DNA of 64,000 nt from assembly GCA_016716005.1 (NCBI GenBank), contig JADJXE010000001.1, positions 1,563,001-1,627,000 of the forward strand, given 5' to 3'. The translations under genes were made by a program, and so were the position numbers. The notes beneath the pieces are model-generated. The model was not told the DNA's origin, made no database searches, and saw only the letters and a program-made list of their open reading frames with translations. Below are positions 25,171-33,311 of this stretch, piece by piece (the first letter of the stretch is position 1; each line of letters starts with the position of its first letter). The stretch comes from Acidimicrobiales bacterium (GTDB lineage: Bacteria > Actinomycetota > Acidimicrobiia > Acidimicrobiales > JADJXE01).

Positions 25171-25207
25171 CGACGGCCGGGCCCGAGACGGACGGAGGCG
25201 AGACGAC

Positions 25208-25870
25208 ATGGTGCCGGCGGGACGGACCGCCGGCACCGGACCCCGCGCTGCCCCTGCGCCGGCGTCGCCGTCGACGGCACCTGCCGTCGACGGTCGCGTC
25301 GCCCGTCGCGACCGCAACCGGATGGCGGTCATCGACGCGGCGATCGAGATGTTCTCCGAGGGCGTGCTCGACCCCGACCTGGACGAGGTGGCGGCCCGCT
25401 GCGGCCTGTCGCCGCGCTCGGTGTACCGGTACTTCGACGACCGCACCGAGTTGCTCAGGGAGGCGATCGACCGCCACTTCGAGAGCGTGCGGCCCCTCAC
25501 GCTCATCCACGCCATGGCCCAGGGCGACCTCGACGGGCGCATCGAGCGCTTCGTGCAGGCCCGGGTCACCCTCTACGAGGCCGTCGCCGCCGCGTCGCGC
25601 GCGGCCCGGCGGAGGTCCGAGACCAGCGACCTCGTGCGCGAGCAGGTCGAGCTGACCCGTGCCCGCCTCCGGGAGCAGGTCGACGAGCACTTCGCCCCCG
25701 AGCTGCGCGCCCTGCCGGCTCGGCGCCGGCGGGCCGTCGCCGCCGCCGTGGACGCGCTCTGCCAGTTCGAGGGCCTGGACCACTACCGCCTCCACCGCGG
25801 CGCCTCGGTCGACCGGACCCGCCGGCTGCTGCTCGACGCCCTGCACCTGCTCCTCGACCCGCCCGCCTGA
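25208..25870 (+). CDS. TetR-family transcriptional regulator
   Basis: A 220-residue one-component repressor. An Ala/Pro-rich lead (1-35) precedes a TetR HTH at about 40-87, with the recognition helix region CGLSPRSVYRYFDDRTELL. The C-terminal ligand domain is helical and acidic with many Arg. The ATG 25208 follows GGAGGCGAG. It closes the rightward DUF2855-LLM operon and is a natural candidate to control the shared AT-rich region at 23100-23140 between this operon and the dehalogenase-like one. Confidence 0.88.
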   Translation: MVPAGRTAGTGPRAAPAPASPSTAPAVDGRVARRDRNRMAVIDAAIEMFSEGVLDPDLDEVAARCGLSPRSVYRYFDDRTELLREAIDRHFESVRPLTLIHAMAQGDLDGRIERFVQARVTLYEAVAAASRAARRRSETSDLVREQVELTRARLREQVDEHFAPELRALPARRRRAVAAAVDALCQFEGLDHYRLHRGASVDRTRRLLLDALHLLLDPPA

Positions 25871-25883
25871 TCGCTCCCCGGGC

Positions 25884-25962
25884 GGCCGACCGGTCGACCC
25901 GCCCGAGCCGAGCGACCCGGCCGACCGGGCCGACCCGACCGTCGTCCACGCCCGACCCGGTC
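25884..25962. repeat. GACC/GGCCGACC-rich spacer
   Basis: The gap between the TetR gene and the arsenic island consists largely of short GACC, GGCCGACC and GACCGG strings in both orientations. No exact unit repeats throughout. Similar text occurs at 5326, 14000 and 28206, always at gene borders. Confidence 0.5.
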
Positions 25963-25984
25963 GATCTTTGCTCCCATCTCTTTG

Positions 25985-26002
25985 ACTCAATAGTTCCTGA
26001 GT
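25985..26002. promoter_or_regulatory. Dyad operator candidate before the ArsR-ArsC fusion gene
   Basis: ACTCA (25985-25989) and TGAGT (25998-26002) form an inverted repeat with an eight-base AT-rich spacer, ending six bases before the GTG at 26009. TTGACT at 25983-25988 overlaps the left arm and could serve as a -35 element. The position fits autoregulation by the ArsR half of the fusion. Its sequence differs from the TCATCGA-type sites at 2.9 and 28.6 kb, so the two ArsR proteins may have separate operators. Confidence 0.45.
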
Positions 26003-26008
26003 GACAAG

Positions 26009-26692
26009 GTGTGGGGCGTGCGGTCCGAGACGTCACTCCAGGAGCGGGCGGCGCTCCACGCAGCCCTGGGGGATCCGGTCCGGTTGGCGATCGTCGATGA
26101 GTTGGCGGTGTCCGATCGCGCTCCGGTGGAGCTGCGGCGCCTCGTCGACGTCGAGTCGAACCTCCTGGCCCACCACTTGGACGTGCTGGAGCGTGTCGGG
26201 CTGGTCAATCGGTCGCGCTCGAGCGGTGACGGCCGTCGCCGGTACGTCCACCTCCTGCGTCACCGGCTCAGGGGCCTCGCTCCGGGGCGAGAGGTCCCCG
26301 CCGGGGAGGCGCTCTTCGTGTGCTCGGCGAACTCGGCCCGGAGCCAGCTGGCGGCAGCGCTGTGGACAGAGCTGGCCGGGTCGCGGGCCGCGTCGGCCGG
26401 CACCCATCCGGCCGAGCGCGTCCACCCCGGAGCGGTGGCGGCAGCGCGACGGGCCGGCCTCGACCTGTCGAGCGCCGTGCCACGGAAGCTGACGCTGGGC
26501 GAGCAGCTCCCGGCGATGGTGGTCACGGTCTGTGATCGGGCCCACGAGGAGCTCGACACCGAGGGGGTCTGGCTGCACTGGTCGATCCCCGACCCCGTTC
26601 CGGTCGGTACCGAGGCGGCCTTCGACAGCGTGCTCGCGGAGCTGCGGGAGCGGATCCGGTCGGTGCTCGACGACGTGGAGCTGGCGTCGTGA
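26009..26692 (+). CDS. ArsR regulator fused to a low-molecular-weight-phosphatase-type arsenate reductase
   Basis: A 227-residue fusion. Residues about 10-90 are an ArsR/SmtB winged helix (LGDPVRLAIVDEL, then LLAHHLDVLERVGLV as the HTH). Residues about 100-220 are a LMWP/ArsC domain with the CX5R loop CSANSAR at 105-111 and an IPDP motif near the C-terminus. The ArsR half lacks the usual metal-binding Cys pair, so sensing may come through the reductase half. The GTG at 26009 is uncertain; a GTG at 26018 is also in frame. It overlaps the aquaporin start by four bases (GTGA). Confidence 0.85.
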   Translation: MWGVRSETSLQERAALHAALGDPVRLAIVDELAVSDRAPVELRRLVDVESNLLAHHLDVLERVGLVNRSRSSGDGRRRYVHLLRHRLRGLAPGREVPAGEALFVCSANSARSQLAAALWTELAGSRAASAGTHPAERVHPGAVAAARRAGLDLSSAVPRKLTLGEQLPAMVVTVCDRAHEELDTEGVWLHWSIPDPVPVGTEAAFDSVLAELRERIRSVLDDVELAS

Positions 26693-27444
26693 TCGAGGAC
26701 CCGCTGCACCCATCCGACAGCGAGCTCGCCGTCGAGGTCGAGACCGGCACCGGTGAGCTCCGACTCGACCTGACCCACCGGCTGGCCGCCGAGGCGCTCG
26801 GCACGGCGTTCCTGGTCATCGCCGTGGTCGGCTCGGGGATCATGGCGTCGCGACTGTCACCGACCGACGTGGGCCTGCAGCTGCTGGAGAACGCGGCGGC
26901 CACCGCCGGAGCGCTCGTCGGGTTGATCCTGATGTTCGGCGCGGTGTCCGGCGCGCACTTCAACCCCGTCGTGACGCTCGTCGACCGGCTCCTCGGCACG
27001 ACGACCACTCGTGACACGTTCCTCTACGTCGGCGCCCAGGTGCTCGGCGGCTGTGTCGGCGCGACGGTCGCCAACCTCATGTTCGAGCTCCCCGCCGTCG
27101 AGCTCTCCACCAAGGACCGGTCATCGCCGGCGCTGTGGCTCTCCGAGGTCGTCGCCACGGTCGGGCTGCTGCTGGTCATCCAGGGTTGTGTCCGCACCGG
27201 ACGGGGGAGGGCCGTGCCGTTCGCGGTGGGCGCCTGGATCGGCGGGGCGTACTGGTTCACGTCGTCGACCAGCTTCGCCAACCCCGCCGTCACCGTCGCC
27301 CGCACCCTGTCCGACACGTTCGCCGGCATCGCCCCCTCGTCGGCGCCGATGTTCATCGTCATGCAGCTCGTCGGCGCCGTCCTCGCCTTCGGGCTCGTCC
27401 GCCTCTTCTACCCGCACGACCACTCGGAGCCCCCCGGTGTCTGA
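26689..27444 (+). CDS. Aquaporin/aquaglyceroporin (MIP family) of the arsenic island
   Basis: A 251-residue channel with six membrane helices and two NPA half-helices: HFNPVVT near 87 (NPV in place of NPA) and FANPAVT near 200. Channels of this kind in ars operons (AqpS in Sinorhizobium) pass As(OH)3 down its gradient after arsenate is reduced. The neighbourhood of two arsenate reductases and the absence of ArsB or Acr3 here support the same role. The GTG 26689 overlaps the preceding stop. The N-terminal 28 residues are acidic and probably cytoplasmic. Confidence 0.9.
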   Translation: MIEDPLHPSDSELAVEVETGTGELRLDLTHRLAAEALGTAFLVIAVVGSGIMASRLSPTDVGLQLLENAAATAGALVGLILMFGAVSGAHFNPVVTLVDRLLGTTTTRDTFLYVGAQVLGGCVGATVANLMFELPAVELSTKDRSSPALWLSEVVATVGLLLVIQGCVRTGRGRAVPFAVGAWIGGAYWFTSSTSFANPAVTVARTLSDTFAGIAPSSAPMFIVMQLVGAVLAFGLVRLFYPHDHSEPPGV

Positions 27445-27517
27445 CACCGCTCCCGCCGACACCATCAACCCGGCCGTGGTCGAGGCCACGACCGGGCTCG
27501 TCCCCGCCTCGGCCTGA
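27437..27517 (+). CDS. 26-residue small ORF between aquaporin and arsC
   Basis: GTG at 27437 overlaps the last eight bases of the aquaporin gene and opens a 26-residue frame ending at 27517 (begins SDTAPADTINPAVVE). A GGAG sits seven bases upstream and the codons are G/C-ending. It may be a coupled small protein, a leader, or the remnant N-terminus of a lost gene. No Cys, so direct arsenic binding is unlikely. Confidence 0.4.
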   Translation: MSDTAPADTINPAVVEATTGLVPASA

Positions 27518-27533
27518 CCACAGGAGACACGCC

Positions 27534-28184
27534 ATGAGCCCGTCCGACATCGAGCCGCTCCCCCTCGACCAGCAGAACCTCGTCCGCAGCGTGAGCACCC
27601 GGCTGCAGGGGCAGTTCGCCGGGACGTTCGGGCCCGAGACCATCGAACGGTTCGTCGTCGATTCGCTCGAGCGTCTCGTCCCCACCGCGAAGGTCACGAC
27701 GTTCCTCCCGGTGCTCGCCGAGCGGTTCGCCCGCGAACGCCTGAACGCGCTCGGTAGGTTCGAGGGCTCCCTGCCGTCCACCACCCCTGGCGTACTGTTC
27801 CTGTGCGTGCACAACGCCGGACGGTCACAGATGGCATCCGGCTGGTTGCGGCACCTCGCCGGTGACCGGGTGACCGTCTACTCGGCCGGTTCGGAACCCG
27901 CTTCGGAGATCAACGCCGCAGCCGTCGCGGCCATGGCCGAGGTCGGTGTCGACATCACCACGGAGTTCCCCAAGCCGTGGACCGACGAGGTGGTCCGCGC
28001 CGCCGACGTCGTCATCACCATGGGCTGCGGCGACGCCTGCCCCCTCTACCCGGGGAAGCGCTACGAGGACTGGGAGCTCGACGACCCCGCCGGCCAGGAC
28101 GTCGCCGCTGTCCGAGCGATCCGTGATGACATCCGCCGCCGCGTCGAGGACCTGATGGGCTCGTTGGGGATCACACCGCCATGA
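27534..28184 (+). CDS. arsC: Arsenate reductase, LMWP type with N-terminal three-helix domain
   Basis: A 216-residue enzyme reducing arsenate to arsenite. The first 75 residues form the three-helix-bundle domain often found in front of actinobacterial ArsC. The catalytic part has the CX5R loop CVHNAGR at 91-97 and a GCGDACPLYPGKRYEDWELDDP segment with further Cys near 174-178. By analogy to corynebacterial and mycobacterial enzymes it likely uses mycothiol/mycoredoxin or thioredoxin; the thiol partner is inferred. The ATG at 27534 follows AGGAG. It is last in the rightward arsenic operon. Confidence 0.9.
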   Translation: MSPSDIEPLPLDQQNLVRSVSTRLQGQFAGTFGPETIERFVVDSLERLVPTAKVTTFLPVLAERFARERLNALGRFEGSLPSTTPGVLFLCVHNAGRSQMASGWLRHLAGDRVTVYSAGSEPASEINAAAVAAMAEVGVDITTEFPKPWTDEVVRAADVVITMGCGDACPLYPGKRYEDWELDDPAGQDVAAVRAIRDDIRRRVEDLMGSLGITPP

Positions 28185-28205
28185 CCCAGGCTCATGACCC
28201 GGGCT

Positions 28206-28241
28206 CCGTCACGTCCGACCCGGCCGACCCGGCCGTGACGG
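28206..28241. terminator. Hairpin between convergent arsC and arsR
   Basis: Perfect eight-base arms CCGTCACG (28206-28213) and CGTGACGG (28234-28241) flank a 20-base GC-rich loop. It lies in the 70-bp gap between two converging stops, where a bidirectional terminator is expected. There is no T-tract, so intrinsic termination is uncertain. Confidence 0.4.
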
Positions 28242-28254
28242 GGCAACCCGGTCG

Positions 28255-28590
28255 TCACGGGGCGAGCGCGGCCCGCAGCGCCTCCAGGCGCTCCGGCACG
28301 ATCCGGTACCACGCCCATCTGCCCCGCTTCTCCCTCGACAGGAACCCCGCGTCGACGAGCATCGACAGGTGGTGCGACACGGTCGGCTGGGACCGTCCCA
28401 GCGGTTCGACCAGATCACAGGCGCACGCCTCACCCGTCGAGGACGATGCGACCAGCGACAGCAGGCGCAGCCGGGCCGGGTCGGCCAGCACCTTCAGCGC
28501 GTCCGCCATGTCGGTGGCGGCGACCTCGTCGAGCGCACCGGAGGTCAACGGGCTGCAGCACCCTCCGGTCGACCGCACCTTCGTCGACAT
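28255..28590 (-). CDS. arsR: ArsR-family arsenic-responsive repressor
   Basis: A 111-residue repressor with a winged-helix DNA-binding domain. The metal-binding helix region contains CACDL (Cys56 and Cys58), like the ELCVCDL box of classical ArsR, and Cys11-Cys12 near the N-terminus could complete a three-coordinate As(III) site. The DNA-recognition helix is QPTVSHHLSML. The ATG at 28590 is preferred to the frame start at 28632 because GGGAG precedes it. It faces the arsenic operon tail-to-tail and is divergent from the methyltransferase at 28759, with an inverted repeat between them. Confidence 0.92.
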   Translation of the reverse strand: MSTKVRSTGGCCSPLTSGALDEVAATDMADALKVLADPARLRLLSLVASSSTGEACACDLVEPLGRSQPTVSHHLSMLVDAGFLSREKRGRWAWYRIVPERLEALRAALAP

Positions 28591-28658
28591 GGGACGCTCC
28601 CGTCGGCAGGCACCCACACCACCCATTGACACTCATCGATGTTCGGTGGGTGACCTCT

Positions 28659-28676
28659 CATCGACGGCTGTCGATG
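28659..28676. promoter_or_regulatory. Inverted repeat, likely ArsR operator
   Basis: CATCGAC (28659-28665) and GTCGATG (28670-28676) are perfect seven-base arms around a four-base spacer, located between divergent arsR and a methyltransferase gene. A second TCATCGA lies at 28633-28639 next to TTGACA (28626-28631). The same heptamer occurs upstream of arsM at 2908. Confidence 0.65.
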
Positions 28677-28758
28677 CAACCGTAGCCCGAGTGCGGGTAC
28701 CGGTGCTCGCACCTTTCGAGGGGAATCGGGACGGGTCGGGCGTGGGTGGTGACGCGAG

Positions 28759-29568
28759 GTGACCGAACCGACGCCGCTGTACGGGGAGGTCTTCTTCGAG
28801 GTGTTCGAGGCCCTGCCACGCCAGGGACCCGGAGATCGAGCCAGCACCGCGCGTGCCCTCGCGTCGTGCGACGGCCTACCTGTGGCACCCTCCATCGTGG
28901 ACCTGGGCTGCGGCGTCGGCGCCCAGACCCTGCATCTCGCCGAGCTCACCGGCGCGTCGATCGTCGCCGTCGACAACCACGCCCCGTTCCTCGATCGGCT
29001 CGCGCTCGCGGCCGCCGAGCGCGGGCTGGCCCGCCGCATCCATCCCCTCCTCGCCGACATCGCGGCCACGGGGCTACGGCCCGCGAGCTTCGACCTCGTC
29101 TGGTCCGAGGGTGCGCTGTACCAGATCGGCCTCGACGCCGCCCTCCGGGTGTGCCGTGATCTCCTGCGCCCGGGCGGCTACCTGGCGTTCACGGACGCGG
29201 TGTGGCGACGCGACGATCCCCCGGCAGCGGTCCGGGCGAGCTTCGAGATCGACTACCCCGCGATGGGGGCGGTCGACCGTGTCGTGGCCGTCGTCGCCGG
29301 CAGCGGGCTTGAGCTCGTCGACCACTTCACGCTGCCCGACGACGCCTGGTGGCACGACTTCTACACGCCGCTCCAGGCACGCGTCCGCGGGCTGCGACAC
29401 GTCCACGCCTCCGATCCTGGTGCACTCGCCGTGCTCGACCAGCTCGACGCCGAAGCCGACATGCACGACCGCTACAGCGACTACTACGCCTACGAGTTCT
29501 TCATCACCCGCCGACCAGCTTGGCCGCGATGTGGTCCAGCACGGCGCCGTGGCTCACCTGCGGGCTGA
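28759..29568 (+). CDS. Class I SAM-dependent methyltransferase
   Basis: A 269-residue methyltransferase with motif I VDLGCGVG near 48, an acidic end to beta-2 (VAVDNHAPF) and LLRPGGYLAF as the post-IV motif. It lacks the ArsM cysteine set, so it is not a standard arsenite methyltransferase; the acceptor is unknown. Its position opposite arsR with a shared operator suggests arsenic control. The GTG start at 28759 follows a weak GCGAGG. The last 65 bases overlap the opposing cupin gene, and the basic tail (RRPAWPRCGP...) is probably unstructured. Confidence 0.82.
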   Translation: MTEPTPLYGEVFFEVFEALPRQGPGDRASTARALASCDGLPVAPSIVDLGCGVGAQTLHLAELTGASIVAVDNHAPFLDRLALAAAERGLARRIHPLLADIAATGLRPASFDLVWSEGALYQIGLDAALRVCRDLLRPGGYLAFTDAVWRRDDPPAAVRASFEIDYPAMGAVDRVVAVVAGSGLELVDHFTLPDDAWWHDFYTPLQARVRGLRHVHASDPGALAVLDQLDAEADMHDRYSDYYAYEFFITRRPAWPRCGPARRRGSPAG

Positions 29569-29887
29569 ACAGGATCAGCTCGGCATCCTCCTCGACGCGC
29601 ACGCTGTGTCCGGCCTGCCAGTGGAACAGGTCGCCCGTGGTGCAGCGCTCCGTGGTCCCATCGGTGTAGGTGACGACGACGACGCCTTGGATCACGTAGC
29701 CCCAGTGGGGCGCATGGCACGCGTCGCCATCGAGGCCCGCCAGCAGCGGTGCGAGATCGGTGCCGGCGCCGAGGCTGAAGTACTCGGCGCCGATGACGCC
29801 TTCGGCGACTCCGAAGTCGGGGAGCTGGCGGGCGACGGCTCCGGGGGCTTCGACCCTCACTGGGATGTCGTTCTTCGCGATGTGCAC
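29504..29887 (-). CDS. Cupin-domain protein next to the arsenic island
   Basis: A 127-residue single cupin. The first motif contains CHAPHWGYVIQG (His at two positions) and the second is weaker (GDLFHWQAGH), so one metal site is plausible. It starts at a GTG at 29887 with GGAG ten bases upstream. It converges on and overlaps the methyltransferase gene by 65 bases. Cupins are common near arsenic genes, but no role is established for this type. Confidence 0.75.
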   Translation of the reverse strand: MHIAKNDIPVRVEAPGAVARQLPDFGVAEGVIGAEYFSLGAGTDLAPLLAGLDGDACHAPHWGYVIQGVVVVTYTDGTTERCTTGDLFHWQAGHSVRVEEDAELILFSPQVSHGAVLDHIAAKLVGG

Positions 29888-30008
29888 GGGTGTCTCCTCT
29901 GTGGTCGGGTGGGAAGGGGCCGGGTTCGAGCAGGTGGGATCCGTGGATCCGGCTTCCTCGGTGAGGCCCTCACGGGGAAGGCGTGAGGATCACTGTCACA
30001 ATGAGACG

Positions 30009-32090
30009 ATGACCGGTCATGGCGCGCAGGTCGCGGCGGCGATCGAGCGACGCCAGTGGTCGGAGGCGCTCGAGCTGCTCGAGGCCGCCGGCGATGCCGC
30101 AAAGACGCCGGCGATGCTGGAGTTGCGCTCCCAGGCGGCGTACGGACACGGCGACTTCGAGGCGTCGATCGCGGCCTGGGAGGAGCAGCACACCCTGCTG
30201 CGCGAGTCCGGCGACCCAGCAGGAGCGGCTCGGGCTGCCGCGATGATCGCCATGTTCCTCATGATCGACACGGGGCTGATGGCACCGGTCCGTGGCTGGC
30301 TCCGACGGGCGGAGCGACTGCTCGAGGACCACGACGAGCGTTCCGAGCACGCCGTGATCGCCGCGGTTCGCACCTACGAGCGGTTCATGTGCGGTGACAT
30401 GGCGGCCGCACGCCGGCACGCCGACCTGGCCATCGCCCTCGGCCAGCGAACGGGGAACCAAGCCGCGGAGGTCATCGGACGCACGGCCGGTGCGCGGATC
30501 ACGATCCTGGAGGGCCGGGTGGGCGAGGGCCTCGAGCAGCTCGACGAGGTCGGTGTCCTGCTCATGTCGGGCAGCGTCGACCCGCTCACGACCGGGATGA
30601 TGCTCTGCGAGCTGGTCTGTGCGGCACAGGGCCTGGCCCTGCACGACATGGCCTCCGAGTGGACCGACGCGATGGAGCGCTGGCGGCACGGCGCGGCCTT
30701 CGGTGGGCTCCACGGGCGCTGTCGGGTCCATCGAGCCGAGATCCTGCGGGTGTCGGGCCCCTGCGCCGAGGCCGAGGACGAGGCCCTGAAGGCCTGCGAC
30801 GACCTCCGACCGTGGATGCGCCGGGAGTTCGGCTGGCCGCTCGCCGAGCTGGGCAACATCCGGCTCCGCAAGGGCGACCTCGAGGGAGCGGAGGAGGCGT
30901 TCCTCGCCGCGCACGCGCACGTGTGGTGCCCTCATCCCGGGTTGGCCCTCCTCCGCCTGGCGCAGGGGGACGTGGCAGAGGCGACAACCTTGATCGATGA
31001 CGCCATCGCCCACCCCTTCCAGGCACCGTCGAAGGAGCGACCCCCGTTCGGCGACCTGACCCTCGCCCCGCTCTTCGAGGCCCAGGTGGAGATCGCCGCG
31101 GCGGCCGGCGACATCGACACGGCTCGACGGGCCAGCGAGTCCCTCGCGGCGATCGCGGGTTGTTACGAGAGCCCCTGGCTCGTCGCCTCCGCGACGCTGG
31201 CCGAGGCGCGCACGGCGCTGCTCGCCGGCGACCTCGACCACGCCGTCGCGGCGAGCGCGGCCGCCGTGTCCGGCTGGGCGGGCATCGGAGCCCCGTACGA
31301 GACCGCCGTCGCTCGGATGGTGCTCGCGGAGGCCCACGCCCGGTCCGGCAGCCACGCCACCACCCGGTTGGAGAGGAAGGCGGCCGCCGCGGCGTTCGAG
31401 GAGTACGGCGCGGAGCGGTGGGCGGCGGAGGCCCGAGCGCTCCTCGACGGCGACGGCCCCTCCGAGGGGACCCGCCACGCGACGAGCGATGAGCGAGCGC
31501 CCGGTCCGGCGACGTTCCACCGCGACGGCGACACGCGCACCGTCTCGTTCGCGGGTCGGACCGCCGTCTTGCGCGATCTGAAGGGCTTCCGCTACCTCGC
31601 CCGGCTGCTGGCAGACCCCGAGCGGGAGTTCCACGTCCTCGACCTCGTCGCCGTCGAGCAGGGCACCTTGCCCACCGGAACGACCGAGGTCGTCGGCACG
31701 GCCGAGATGGGGGGACCCGGTGGGGGGCGCCTACCGGTGCTGGACGACGACGCACGCCGGGCCTACCGACGCCGGCTGGCCGAGGTCGACGAGGACATCG
31801 AGGATGCTGTGCGGTGCAACGACCCGGCTCGCGCCGAGCTCGCGGAGCGCGACCGCAACTACCTGATCGCCGAGCTGACCCGCGCCGTCGGACTCGGTGG
31901 TCGGCTCCGGACCGTGGGCAGTGACGCCGAGCGAGCCCGGATGGCCGTCGCCCGCACCGTCCGCTACGCGATCGCCCGGCTGGCCGAGCACAGCCCGGCA
32001 CTGGCAGCCCACCTCGACAACTGCGTCCACACCGGCACCTACTGCTGCTACCGGCCTGACACGCTCTCGAAGGTGGCATGGTCGTTCTGA
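30009..32090 (+). CDS. TPR-repeat protein with C-terminal regulator-type domain
   Basis: A 693-residue cytosolic protein. Residues 1 to about 480 are Ala-rich helical repeats (tetratricopeptide-like, e.g. ALELLEAAGDAA, GDFEASIAAWEEQ). After a charged linker (about 480-510) comes a conserved C-terminal unit, GRTAVLRDLKGFRYLARLLADP then EFHVLDLVA, ending in HLDNCVHTGTYCCYRPD. That C-terminal unit is shared by large actinobacterial AAA/LuxR-like regulators and resembles a winged helix. Here the ATPase part is absent. It is probably a signalling or regulatory scaffold. The ATG 30009 lacks a strong ribosome site. Confidence 0.7.
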   Translation: MTGHGAQVAAAIERRQWSEALELLEAAGDAAKTPAMLELRSQAAYGHGDFEASIAAWEEQHTLLRESGDPAGAARAAAMIAMFLMIDTGLMAPVRGWLRRAERLLEDHDERSEHAVIAAVRTYERFMCGDMAAARRHADLAIALGQRTGNQAAEVIGRTAGARITILEGRVGEGLEQLDEVGVLLMSGSVDPLTTGMMLCELVCAAQGLALHDMASEWTDAMERWRHGAAFGGLHGRCRVHRAEILRVSGPCAEAEDEALKACDDLRPWMRREFGWPLAELGNIRLRKGDLEGAEEAFLAAHAHVWCPHPGLALLRLAQGDVAEATTLIDDAIAHPFQAPSKERPPFGDLTLAPLFEAQVEIAAAAGDIDTARRASESLAAIAGCYESPWLVASATLAEARTALLAGDLDHAVAASAAAVSGWAGIGAPYETAVARMVLAEAHARSGSHATTRLERKAAAAAFEEYGAERWAAEARALLDGDGPSEGTRHATSDERAPGPATFHRDGDTRTVSFAGRTAVLRDLKGFRYLARLLADPEREFHVLDLVAVEQGTLPTGTTEVVGTAEMGGPGGGRLPVLDDDARRAYRRRLAEVDEDIEDAVRCNDPARAELAERDRNYLIAELTRAVGLGGRLRTVGSDAERARMAVARTVRYAIARLAEHSPALAAHLDNCVHTGTYCCYRPDTLSKVAWSF

Positions 32091-32266
32091 TGCTCACTCG
32101 CGCCTGACGGCCACCTTCACCGAGGTGGCAGCGCGGCGAGGCTCGGGCGGTGGACCGCGGCCATCGCTGCGGCGGCGGGCCGCATCTCGACGATGGGGCC
32201 GCGCGGACGTCGGCTGCGCGGAGGTGCGGTTTCCCGCTCGACGATCACTCCCTTGTCGACGGGCGG

Positions 32267-33277
32267 TCACAGGAAGCGGTTGCCTTCGAGCCACCGGAAG
32301 GCTGCATATCCCCACAGCGGCGGGACGTAGAAGGTCGACATCCGGTAGAGGATGACGGCGGCGAAGGCGGGTCCCTCCGGCATGCCGGCGGCGACGAGAC
32401 CGAGGGTGAGTCCGGTCTCGACGACGCCGATCCCGCCGGGGACCGGGAGCAGGCCGGCGAGCAGCGACACGCTGACGACGATGACCACCAGGTCGCTGAA
32501 CGACACGGTGGTTCCGAGAGCCGCGGCGAACAGTCCCAGAGCGGAGGAGAACAAGACGATGGATGCAAGGTTCCCTCCCAGCAGGAGCAGGAGTCGGCGG
32601 GGCGAGCCCAGCTCCCGCAGAGCACCGCGACCGTCGGCCAGGAGGTCCTTGGCCCACGCGACCATCTCGCGTCGGCGGCCAGGCAGCAGGATCGAGACGA
32701 CCGCGACGACTGCTGCCAGCGCGATCAGGATGGCGAGGATGGTGCGCCACTGAGGCAGCGAGGGCGCGTCCACGTCGAAGTGGAGGGTCTGCGGGGTCAG
32801 TGCGATCAGCCCGGCCAACAGCCCTGCCTCGACGAGGAAGCCGGCGAAGCCGTCGAGGCCGCCGATGGCGAGCGCTGCACCCGAGCTGAACCCCTGCTTC
32901 TGGAAGAACCGGATGTTCATGGCTACGCGAGCGGCGCTGGTCGGAACGGCGAGGCCGACGTAGCCCTGCGCGAGCTGGAGCAGGTACACGGGCCGCGCGG
33001 GAAGCGGTCGCGGCGCGGCGCCGAGGGTGGACAGCGTCTGGGTGAGCCGCGGCGCCTGCGCGACCACGAACGCCAGGCCGACCAGCGACCAGGATGCGTC
33101 GCGCAGCTCGTCGGCGACCTCGTCGAGGTCGAGCCCGGCGATCTTGTTGACCAGGACGGACACCGCCAGGACGAGGAGGACGACCTGGAGCACCGACCGC
33201 CACGACACCCGCTCGAGGCGCTGGAGACCCGTCGCCGCCCTGCCCATCCGTTCGGGTACCGGGTCGACGTCGCTCAC
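32267..33277 (-). CDS. Lysylphosphatidylglycerol-synthase-type (UPF0104) integral membrane protein
   Basis: A 336-residue protein with about eight membrane helices. The family's signature elements are present: ARVAMNIRFFQKQGFSSGAALA near 116, LLPVPGGIGVVETGLTLGL near 281 and a C-terminal YRMSTFYVPPLWGYAAFRWLE. These correspond to the flippase part of MprF-like proteins without the aminoacyl-transfer domain. The protein at 62423 carries the same elements, so the two are paralogues. It starts at GTG 33277. Likely involved in lipid translocation or modification; the substrate is unknown. Confidence 0.8.
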   Translation of the reverse strand: MSDVDPVPERMGRAATGLQRLERVSWRSVLQVVLLVLAVSVLVNKIAGLDLDEVADELRDASWSLVGLAFVVAQAPRLTQTLSTLGAAPRPLPARPVYLLQLAQGYVGLAVPTSAARVAMNIRFFQKQGFSSGAALAIGGLDGFAGFLVEAGLLAGLIALTPQTLHFDVDAPSLPQWRTILAILIALAAVVAVVSILLPGRRREMVAWAKDLLADGRGALRELGSPRRLLLLLGGNLASIVLFSSALGLFAAALGTTVSFSDLVVIVVSVSLLAGLLPVPGGIGVVETGLTLGLVAAGMPEGPAFAAVILYRMSTFYVPPLWGYAAFRWLEGNRFL

Positions 33278-33311
33278 CGTGGCGCATCCGCTCCGAGCGC
33301 AGGCCCTGCTG

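Noticed and set aside
28759..29568. A second arsM
   Set aside because: The methyltransferase lacks the three conserved ArsM cysteines.
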